Assembly (NCBI GenBank): GCA_002712305.1
Contig: PATE01000074.1
Span: 1-5,494 of the forward strand
Direction of reading: 5' to 3'
DNA from: Gemmatimonadota bacterium
Lineage (GTDB): Bacteria > Latescibacterota > UBA2968 > UBA8231
DNA: 5,494 bases
The notes beneath the pieces were generated by a model, which saw only the letters and a list, made by a program, of their open reading frames with translations, was not told the DNA's origin and did no database searches. Positions 1-5,298 of this stretch are shown here, piece after piece. Position 1 is the stretch's first letter; each line of letters starts with the position of its first letter. A program made the translations under genes and the position numbers.

Positions 1-309
1 CGACGCAAGAAGGAAGAGAAGACATGCGACGACGCGTCGAAGAAGGGTAGTGCGAAGAATCGTTCGAAGGGGAACTCGAAGGCCAGCAGGAAGCCCGACC
101 AGAAACAGCAGGAGGCCCTGCTGACGCGCATCGAAGACGCCGAGACGCGCATGAAGGAAATCGACGAAACCCTCTGCACCCCCGGCTTCTACGCTGACAC
201 TCCTGCTGATGATGTTCGCGAACTCGAACGGGAGCGTGCTCATCTCGAACGCGACGTGGCCGAGTGGACGACCGAGTGGGAACGGGCGGAAGAGACGGCT
301 AGTCGATAG
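1..309 (+). CDS. ABC-F family ATPase, C-terminal end (partial)
   Basis: The reading frame is open from the first base and stops at TAG 307-309, giving the last 102 residues of a protein whose start lies outside the window. A Lys/Ser/Asn-rich basic linker (about residues 1-38) is followed by a charged, heptad-like helical region. That region contains segments such as RIEDAETRMKEIDETL, then PGFYAD, then a second helix with RELERERAHLERDVAEW. This linker, helix, (P)xxYA, helix layout is typical of the C-terminal coiled-coil domain of Uup/EttA-type ABC-F proteins. Those are soluble, duplicated-ATPase proteins that act on ribosomes or DNA; they are not transporters. The two ATPase domains are not in view, so the subfamily cannot be assigned. 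The next gene converges on it from the minus strand, with 74 bp between the two ends. Confidence 0.72.
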   Translation, partial: RRKKEEKTCDDASKKGSAKNRSKGNSKASRKPDQKQQEALLTRIEDAETRMKEIDETLCTPGFYADTPADDVRELERERAHLERDVAEWTTEWERAEETASR

Positions 310-383
310 TTCGGCGAGGCTGCCTAAGTCACCTCTGTCAAGAGCTGGCCGTCCTCTCGAAACTAGCCGACTTCACTCACGAA

Positions 384-506
384 CTAACCGTTCTTGTTGA
401 CCGTGACCTCCACGCGGTGCCACCCCGTTCGGCCGTCGTAGAGATCCTCTCTTGCATCGTCCATCGGCTGCGTATCGCCTTCGCTGTCCGTCGCTCGTGC
501 AATGAC
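384..506 (-). pseudogene. Cut-off C-terminal tail of the sulfite-oxidase-like gene
   Basis: Reading past the TAA at 509-507 without changing frame gives 40 more codons and then TAG at 386-384. The translation begins VIARATDSEGDTQPMD and ends WHRVEVTVNKNG. The family's Mo-co dimerisation domain normally closes with an (I/V)-x-(A/C)-(R/K)-A-x-D strand, a QP turn and a terminal WHRV-x-V-x-V strand, so this is the missing end of the same protein. With the stop read as a sense codon the product would be 378 residues. AAA (Lys), GAA and CAA are each one substitution away from TAA. No start codon or ribosome site suggests the tail is translated by itself. Confidence 0.8.
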
Positions 507-1520
507 TTAAAATTTCCCACCGATCGGCAGTTCCCACTCGTAGACCCACGTCACCCAGATATTCGGCGACGACGTGGTAGCGATGGTCGCATCGTTCCAT
601 GTCGTTCCACCATCGGTGCTGACTTCGACGCGTTCGACCGATCCTTCGCCGGCTATGGCGATGCCGTGGATGAGGAAGGTCCCCTCCGGGCCGGTGCGAA
701 TATTCTGCAGCGTATAGACCACACCGCCATTGCCAGGATCTCTGACGTCGTCCCAGATCGACAGGGGTGCGTCGACGCGTGAATTGATCGTCGCAAAGGC
801 GTCGTTCGACCAGCGAAAAGGTCGGTTCTCGGGTTTGCTCTCCCAGTAGCCCAGGTAGTTCTCATTGATCAGCTCGATGTGTGTGATCCACTTGGGCATC
901 TTCTGACCATAGTGCCCCGGATTGATCAGCCGGATCGGATACCCGTGTTTCGACGGCAAGACCTCGCCATTCATCTCCCATACGAGCATCACGTTGTCGC
1001 GCATGGCACGTTCGATGGGGATCGACGTCGTGCACTGGTCGACACTGGTAAACTTTACATACGTGGCCTCCGACGTGGGACCCGCGAGATTTAGCACGTC
1101 GCTGAATCGGGTGCCGCCCCACTCGGCATTGCCGATGAGAGGCCCACCGATCCAGTTGCCGATGCACTGCATCGTCATCACCTGACGCTGCATGGGCATG
1201 GCCAGAATGTCGGCGTAGGTCAGTGAGTTGATCGCATTGTCCACCAGACCGTCGATCTTCATCGACCAATTTTCGGACTTGATGTTGGGATCGTAGGCCT
1301 GGCCATTGATCGACTGCAGATAGAACCGATCGTTGCTCGTAATCGACGGCTCCGGCAGTTGGTCGGACGTCATCGGCTCACCGTCGATCTCCATCTCCGG
1401 TGCTGCGGGCATCTCGCGGAATTTAACGGAGTTGCTATCACATCCCCACTGGGGCACGATGGTCCAGATCGCCGCGAGTCCACCGGCGCGCAGAAAGCGG
1501 CGTCTCGAAGACTTGGCCAT
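507..1520 (-). CDS. Sulfite-oxidase-like molybdopterin oxidoreductase, Tat-exported, truncated by in-frame TAA
   Basis: The 337-residue product has a twin-arginine signal (SRRRFLRAGG, residues 5-14), a short hydrophobic stretch and Cys27, so it is probably exported, perhaps as a lipoprotein. The oxidoreductase molybdopterin domain follows. MQCIGNWIGGPLIGNAEW (117-134) contains Cys119, the expected molybdenum ligand, and HGYPIRLINPGHYGQKMPKW (192-211) is the conserved cofactor-binding stretch. The C-terminal Mo-co dimerisation domain begins with GIAIAGEGSVERVEVSTDGG (286-305). Family members transfer oxygen to or from small substrates such as sulfite in the periplasm; the substrate here is unknown. 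I chose the ATG at 1520 because GAGGAAGG lies just upstream. An ATG at 1556 would add 12 residues before the Tat motif and overlap the preceding stop. The frame ends at TAA 509-507, but clear dimerisation-domain sequence continues in the same frame to 384. The gene is therefore interrupted by a nonsense codon, or the base call is wrong. Confidence 0.85.
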   Translation of the reverse strand: MAKSSRRRFLRAGGLAAIWTIVPQWGCDSNSVKFREMPAAPEMEIDGEPMTSDQLPEPSITSNDRFYLQSINGQAYDPNIKSENWSMKIDGLVDNAINSLTYADILAMPMQRQVMTMQCIGNWIGGPLIGNAEWGGTRFSDVLNLAGPTSEATYVKFTSVDQCTTSIPIERAMRDNVMLVWEMNGEVLPSKHGYPIRLINPGHYGQKMPKWITHIELINENYLGYWESKPENRPFRWSNDAFATINSRVDAPLSIWDDVRDPGNGGVVYTLQNIRTGPEGTFLIHGIAIAGEGSVERVEVSTDGGTTWNDATIATTSSPNIWVTWVYEWELPIGGKF

Positions 1521-1524
1521 GTCG

Positions 1525-1532
1525 CCTTCCTC
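1525..1532 (-). promoter_or_regulatory. Ribosome binding site that decides the molybdoenzyme start
   Basis: The minus strand reads GAGGAAGG here, with GAGG 8 nt and AGG 4 nt from the ATG at 1520. It is one of the strongest Shine-Dalgarno matches in the window. It supports the start immediately before the Tat motif over the upstream in-frame ATG at 1556, which has only a G-rich stretch before it. Confidence 0.65.
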
Positions 1533-1545
1533 GTTTTTGGATTTG

Positions 1546-2010
1546 TCAGCCGCCATAAGAGATCCCCACCCCCCATGACGCACCTGCACCGACATTCTCA
1601 CCACTTGCTGCCCACTCCATGAGCAGATCCAGCCAGAACTGCTGGTGCACTCGCAGGGCACCGTTGAGTCCCAGCCGCACATCGTCACCTTCTGAAACCT
1701 GAATCCTGCCGCCCGCGAGGCCCAGATTGGTCACCTTGCCCGTCCGTGTATCCCGGGCGTCGACGAACCCCTTGAGAAAGAGGCGCTCGTGCGGCGCGGC
1801 GCTGACCTCGGCGAAACCGACCCACTGATTCGAGAACAGGCCGGTGCGCCATCGATGTCCACCCTCTACGCCGAGATACATGGGGATGGGAAACAGCGAG
1901 CGGGCGAACAGGAGCCGTGTTTCCACATCCACATCCCCCGTCCCCAAGGGAGGCTCGTAGGAATCGTGATATCCGGTGGGGATTTTCACGGACACGTAGG
2001 GCGAAAACAC
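1546..2010 (-). CDS. Outer-membrane beta-barrel (porin/transporter-like) C-terminal fragment, 5'-truncated
   Basis: The frame encodes 154 residues from a GTG at 2010 to TGA 1548-1546. It contains VSVKIPTGYHD, then PPLGTGDVDVETRLLFARSL, then YLGVEGGHRWR, and ends with alternating strands GASWGVGISY. These are features of the C-terminal half of MetA-pathway-like outer-membrane proteins, which begin with a signal peptide and several strands that are absent here. The frame is closed upstream by TAG 2037-2035, and only 66 bp separate the GTG from the sulfatase stop, so the missing part has no room. The GTG has no properly spaced ribosome site. The stop lies 25 nt before the molybdoenzyme ATG, so the two were probably cotranscribed. 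It is most likely a decayed remnant left by a deletion. The exact barrel family is uncertain. Confidence 0.6.
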   Translation of the reverse strand: MFSPYVSVKIPTGYHDSYEPPLGTGDVDVETRLLFARSLFPIPMYLGVEGGHRWRTGLFSNQWVGFAEVSAAPHERLFLKGFVDARDTRTGKVTNLGLAGGRIQVSEGDDVRLGLNGALRVHQQFWLDLLMEWAASGENVGAGASWGVGISYGG

Positions 2011-2076
2011 CCTCAGGAGAGGCTTAATTCGGATCCTCTATCCACGACAGATCCTCGCGGAAAATCCTGAGCGCTT

Positions 2077-3411
2077 CTACTCCCCGACGATCAACGGCTC
2101 CTGACCCGGCGAGTAGGCATCCGGATCGGTGGCCATCACTCCCTTGGGCAGACGGATCGGCCCCTCGAGGATCGGATCGTCCGTCGTGCGCATCCAGTCG
2201 TCGAGACTGGCCCGCAACTCAGCCTCTACCGAGGCCAGCTCTGGTTGGCCGATCAGGTTGTTCTGCTGATCGGGGTCGAAATAGTGGTCGTATAACATCT
2301 CCTGATGGCGGGGCAGCGCCGCCCAGTCGTGATCCACCAGATCCTGCTTGGCCGGTGTGTCATCCGTATTCGGCAGCACCAGCGTCTCGCGCTCGTCGAA
2401 GCGGCGAATCAGAATGTGTCGATCCGTTCGCACCGCCCGCATCGGTTCGTAGGCGGCATGGAAGGTCTGCTCGAGAAACAGCCGATCCCTCAGCGACGTG
2501 ACCTGGCCGTCGACCAGCGGTAACAAGGACTCTCCCTGCAGCCAGTCAGGGTGATCGATCTGCGCCAGGTCACAGACCGTGGGGAACAGATCCATGAGCG
2601 AGACCATGCCGTCCAGGGTCTTTCCCCCGTCGAAGTGAGCCGGACCGCGGGCGACAAAATACGCCGCATTGCCATGCTCGCCGACACTGCCGATGTGCAA
2701 GGGCCACTGCAGGCCGTGATCGGTGAAGGCGAACACATGGGTGTTGGCATCCTGCCCTGTCTCGGCCAGCGTCGTCAGAATCGCCCCGAAGGCGTCATCC
2801 ATCTGCCGGGCGCTGCGTTTGAAGCCGGCCGCCATCTGCCGCAGTTCCGGTGTATCGGGAAAGGGTCGAGGCGGCACACAGTGGTCGGCATTCTCCGCCG
2901 GAAATCGGTCGGGTTCGGGCTCCGGATACGGCGTGTGCGTCTCGGTCGTGCCCACGTTGAGGAAGAAGGGCTGTCTCGGCTTGGTCGCCAGCCATTCGCA
3001 GACCGCCGGCGCAACGTCGGCGGCGATGGCACTGTCATTTCGAGTCAACGCGTGGTTGTAGGCGTCGGAAAACGCACCCTTGCTGTGGGGCACCACGTGT
3101 TCGATGCCACAGTGGGCCGTGTCGTAGCCGCTGGCTGCCAGAACGCGGGAGATGTGACGCTCTGGGTTGGCCAGAGCGAAACCACGGTGGGCGAGACCGA
3201 GCATGCCAGCGCAATGAGGAAACTGCCCCGTGAGGAAAGCCGCTCGACTCGGCGAACAGGAGGGCGCCGCCGAAAAGGCGCGGCGGAACAGGGCCCCTTC
3301 GCGTGCCATCTTCATCAGATTCGGCGTGGGTACGGCGTGCCCATAGGGTTCGATGAAACGACCCGTGTTGTGGGCGTGGAGGAAGACGATGTTGGGTGGC
3401 GATGCGCTCAT
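2077..3411 (-). CDS. Sulfatase (alkaline-phosphatase fold, CxPSR type), divergent active site
   Basis: The 444-residue protein begins MSASPPNIVFLHAHNTGRF, matching the usual first strand of sulfatases. AAPSCSPSRAAFLTG (48-62) is the sulfatase signature; Cys52 is the residue normally converted to formylglycine for sulfate-ester hydrolysis. Other family landmarks are GTTETHTPY (154-162), FTDHG (229-233, metal-ligand Asp231 and His232), MDLFPTVCDLAQI and LYDHYFDPDQQNNL near the C-terminus. Two things are odd. The first metal-site pair, usually Asp-Asp or His-Asp, is His14-Asn15. The Lys that normally follows the DHG motif is not seen in WPLHIGSVGEHG. No signal peptide is visible from this start, which suggests a cytoplasmic enzyme. 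The frame extends upstream to 3759, but that part overlaps the zinc protein in another frame and looks non-coding. The start is 16 bp after the previous stop, indicating an operon. The substrate is unknown. Confidence 0.88.
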   Translation of the reverse strand: MSASPPNIVFLHAHNTGRFIEPYGHAVPTPNLMKMAREGALFRRAFSAAPSCSPSRAAFLTGQFPHCAGMLGLAHRGFALANPERHISRVLAASGYDTAHCGIEHVVPHSKGAFSDAYNHALTRNDSAIAADVAPAVCEWLATKPRQPFFLNVGTTETHTPYPEPEPDRFPAENADHCVPPRPFPDTPELRQMAAGFKRSARQMDDAFGAILTTLAETGQDANTHVFAFTDHGLQWPLHIGSVGEHGNAAYFVARGPAHFDGGKTLDGMVSLMDLFPTVCDLAQIDHPDWLQGESLLPLVDGQVTSLRDRLFLEQTFHAAYEPMRAVRTDRHILIRRFDERETLVLPNTDDTPAKQDLVDHDWAALPRHQEMLYDHYFDPDQQNNLIGQPELASVEAELRASLDDWMRTTDDPILEGPIRLPKGVMATDPDAYSPGQEPLIVGE

Positions 3412-3427
3412 GTCAGCAGTCTCGGAT

Positions 3428-3826
3428 TCAGCGTCGTGATTTCTTCCTGGAAGTCTTCTTGCTGGAGAAGTTGCCTGAATACCCCTTGGTGAGATGCCAT
3501 CCGTGGCCCTTCTCGCAGGCATACACCCGCAGTTCGGCGCCCTGTTCCTTGCGCAGTATGTCGGCTCGCCGCTGCGCTTCCGATTCGTTGCGGTAGGTGT
3601 CCTTCGGTTTGCCATCCGACCCGGTACACACGGGGCACTTCGTGCTCGGTGTCTGTCGATTCTCTGCCGCCAGATGCCACATTCCGCACGTATCACACTG
3701 ATAGGGCGCCATCTTGCGGCCATAAGCCTGGCGCGCGTGATCGGCCCCCTCCTGCGCATCGCGCTGAGATTCGTATTCCGTCAGCGGCTTGCCCGAGGAC
3801 TTTCCGATGCAGGTCTGGCTCTTCAT
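3428..3826 (-). CDS. Small putative zinc-binding protein with two tandem YxC..WHL modules
   Basis: The 132-residue basic protein contains two copies of one module at an exact 60-residue offset. Matching residues are GKP 12-14/72-74, Tyr18/78, Ala24-Gln25/84-85, Ala28-Asp29/88-89, Arg32/92, Gly36/96, Tyr42/102, Cys44/104 and Trp50-His51-Leu52/110-112. Copy one has CDTCGMWHL; copy two has CPVC at 64-67 and CEKGHGWHL at 104-112. Cys/His spacing suggests metal binding, and the tail SSKKTSRKKSRR is strongly basic, suggesting nucleic-acid contact. Single-copy proteins with a Y-x-C-x2-C-x-x-WHLT ending occur as small uncharacterised bacterial and phage proteins; I know no function for them. The ATG overlaps the dioxygenase stop as ATGA with no separate ribosome site, implying translational coupling. 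The sulfatase starts 16 bp downstream. Confidence 0.75.
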   Translation of the reverse strand: MKSQTCIGKSSGKPLTEYESQRDAQEGADHARQAYGRKMAPYQCDTCGMWHLAAENRQTPSTKCPVCTGSDGKPKDTYRNESEAQRRADILRKEQGAELRVYACEKGHGWHLTKGYSGNFSSKKTSRKKSRR

Positions 3827-4614
3827 GCGGCACCGTCGGCCGGTAGTTCGAGACCAAAGGACTGCGCATAGAGCCGGCTCACATCGTTCAGATTGCCATA
3901 GAAGGCGCGCGCCTCGTCGTCGCCGTGCTGCCAGAACAGGGGTGGGATCACCGAGTCATTCGCCAGGGGCGCACGATCACGATGGCCGTAGTAGATCTGC
4001 ATCGTCTTGCGCTCGGCCGAGGTGGGTCGGGTCGTGGCCGTATGCAGCACGGCCACATTGAACAGGCAGACCGTTCCCGCTTTGCCGTGTATGTCGACAC
4101 ATCCACCGCGCGTCAGCTGTTCGTCGTTGTCCGTGAGAATCGGTTGCTCGATTCCCTCCGGCGACAGTGAGAAACAGTGGGTGTCTGGTTCCACATCCGA
4201 CAGATACAGCATCTGCTGGATGTAGTCCATGCGCAGCGGGTGTTCTGGCCAGTGTGGACGATCGCGATGCCAGCCCTGATGCAGCTCGCCATCGTAGGCA
4301 CCCATGAACCGTGCACCGATCTCACCGAAACAGACAGGTCCTCCCATCAGTTCCACCACGGCGTCGTATACCTTCGGATGACGAACGACTTCGTCGAAGG
4401 CCGGGGTCGTGCACAGCGCGTCATAGTTGGCTTCCTGATGGTGGCCATATCGATGCCAGCGATATCGCCGCTCATCTCGATCTCGGTCGAACAGATCGAC
4501 GAAGTGCGCCAGCTCATCGGCCGAAACCCAATCGTCGCGCACGATGTAGCCGTGGGTGCGAAAGAATTCGACATCCGTGTCGGTCAGTGCCCTCATGTGT
4601 GCCGTGTTCTCCAT
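3823..4614 (-). CDS. Phytanoyl-CoA dioxygenase (PhyH)-like Fe(II)/2-oxoglutarate oxygenase
   Basis: The 263-residue protein opens with LTDTDVEFFRTHGYIVRDDW (10-29), the usual N-terminal helix and strand of PhyH-like oxygenases. WHRD (115-118) gives the His116-x-Asp118 iron pair. His191 in LHTATTRPTSAERK is the distal iron ligand, and Arg202 fits the 2-oxoglutarate-binding position. These soluble enzymes hydroxylate small molecules with O2 and 2-oxoglutarate; bacterial paralogues act on diverse substrates, so the family name does not imply phytanoyl-CoA. The frame is open far upstream. I start at the ATG at 4614 because codons above it lose the GC-rich third positions seen below it. ATG 4596 (257 residues) is also possible, and ATG 4719 has a better ribosome site (GGGAG) but an unconvincing N-terminus. 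It leads the minus-strand operon and its stop overlaps the next start. Confidence 0.85.
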   Translation of the reverse strand: MENTAHMRALTDTDVEFFRTHGYIVRDDWVSADELAHFVDLFDRDRDERRYRWHRYGHHQEANYDALCTTPAFDEVVRHPKVYDAVVELMGGPVCFGEIGARFMGAYDGELHQGWHRDRPHWPEHPLRMDYIQQMLYLSDVEPDTHCFSLSPEGIEQPILTDNDEQLTRGGCVDIHGKAGTVCLFNVAVLHTATTRPTSAERKTMQIYYGHRDRAPLANDSVIPPLFWQHGDDEARAFYGNLNDVSRLYAQSFGLELPADGAA

Positions 4615-4731
4615 AGAATCGGTTCGTAAACCCTCCCGTTTCGTGTGAGTAAGGAAACCGGGACCCCCACAAGCGACAAGGCCTCCTTGACCAGAGAAGT
4701 TGAACTTTTGAGTTGACATTCCGACTCTCCC
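4615..4731. promoter_or_regulatory. Divergent intergenic/promoter region
   Basis: This 117-bp gap separates the minus-strand dioxygenase operon from the plus-strand membrane-protein gene, so promoters for both should lie here. It is visibly more AT-rich at 4695-4720 than its flanks. I could not place a convincing -35/-10 pair for either direction: TTGACA at 4713-4718 matches a -35 box, but 17 bp further on lies within the coding start and is not TATAAT-like. The plus-strand ATG at 4732 has no Shine-Dalgarno. On the minus strand GGGAGGG (4637-4631) lies 16 nt from the chosen dioxygenase ATG, which is too far for a standard site. Confidence 0.5.
4687..4725 (+). repeat. Three TTGA motifs at 13-bp period, candidate operator
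   Basis: TTGAC (4687), TTGAA (4700) and TTGAC (4713) start exactly 13 bp apart, dividing the stretch into three 13-bp units. Only the first four or five bases of each unit are conserved. The array includes the palindrome AAGTT-G-AACTT (4697-4707) and the inverted repeat AACT-TTTG-AGTT (4703-4714). It ends 6 bp before the plus-strand ATG, a position where a bound protein could affect both divergent genes. The winged-helix regulator encoded at 5299 is an obvious candidate ligand, but that link is inference. Confidence 0.4.
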
Positions 4732-5288
4732 ATGGAAATGGATCAAGCTGCAGCGGACGTTCGTATGATTCGCGAGACCATCGATCGCGCCCGCCACCAA
4801 TTGGCCGCCGGTGGTGGCGGACACATCATGATCATCTGGGGAATCGCCTGGGTCCTCGGCTACTCGGCCACCCATCTATTGGAGAATCACCTGGTGGGCT
4901 ACCTGGGGGCCATCGTCAATTCCACGACCGGCATTGCCAGCTACATCACGGGACGCATGTACGGATCGAAGGTCAAGGGACACAGCGAGAATCGGATCTG
5001 GGGCTTGTGGATGGCCCTGTTCGGTTTCGGCATCCTCTGGATCTGGCTTCTGGGGATCAACACGAGCAATGACATGGGCATGTTCTTTGGCAGCCTGGCC
5101 ATGTTCGGCTACGTCGTGGTGGGGCTGATGCTTGCAAGTCGGTTTCTCGTCGGCCGGGACTGGCGATCACCGGACTGTCGGTTGCGGGATATGTCCTGTT
5201 CCCCGAGCACTTCTCGTTGTGGATGGCCCTGACCGGTGGCGGCGGCCTCATCGCGGGTGGTGCCTACGCCCTGCGCGCCTGGCGCTGA
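4732..5288 (+). CDS. Small multi-pass membrane protein, interrupted by a one-base frameshift
   Basis: The start MEMDQAAADVRMIRETIDRA is a short charged cytoplasmic helix. Hydrophobic spans follow at about residues 32-50, 54-70, 89-108 and 115-136. The starting frame then runs through RFLVGRDW into unlikely sequence and stops at 5232. From about 5157 another frame continues GLAITGLSVAGYVLFPEHF and a Gly-rich span, GGGGLIAGGAYALRAWR, ending at TGA 5286-5288. Adding one G to the GGG at 5156-5158 gives VGRGLAIT and restores a protein of about 185 residues with roughly six spans. The restored stop lies 10 bp before the winged-helix gene, the spacing expected of an intact operon. Similar proteins, often described only as hypothetical membrane proteins, sit beside such regulators; their function is unknown. 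The lesion is either a real slippage mutation or a homopolymer sequencing error. Confidence 0.75.
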
Positions 5289-5298
5289 GCGCGGGCCC

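Noticed and set aside
310-383. Possible bidirectional terminator between the convergent ABC-F and molybdoenzyme genes
   Set aside because: I found no stable inverted repeat followed by a T or A run; only short chance complementarities are present.
507-509. Reassignment of TAA as a sense codon
   Set aside because: One in-frame TAA is not enough, no other gene in the window contains one, and a single substitution or base-call error is far more likely.
417-782. Plus-strand open frame of 121 residues opposite the molybdoenzyme C-terminus
   Set aside because: It mirrors the coding strand of a recognisable enzyme and shows no domain, ribosome site or plausible composition of its own.
2551-3492. 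Long plus-strand open frame (313 residues) antisense to the sulfatase
   Set aside because: Composition is Arg/Gly/Val-rich without recognisable motifs, and the opposite strand encodes a clear sulfatase; this is a shadow frame of GC-rich DNA.
3412-3759. N-terminal extension of the sulfatase frame
   Set aside because: The extension is low-complexity Arg/Pro-rich sequence overlapping the zinc protein in a different frame; the sulfatase fold starts at MSASPPNIVF.
4713-4741. Sigma-70 promoter using TTGACA at 4713
   Set aside because: The -10 position at 17-bp spacing would fall inside the membrane-protein coding start and is not TATAAT-like.
5145-5165. Programmed ribosomal frameshift in the membrane-protein gene
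   Set aside because: No X-XXY-YYZ slippery heptamer or evident downstream stem-loop is present; a missing G in a short G run is simpler.
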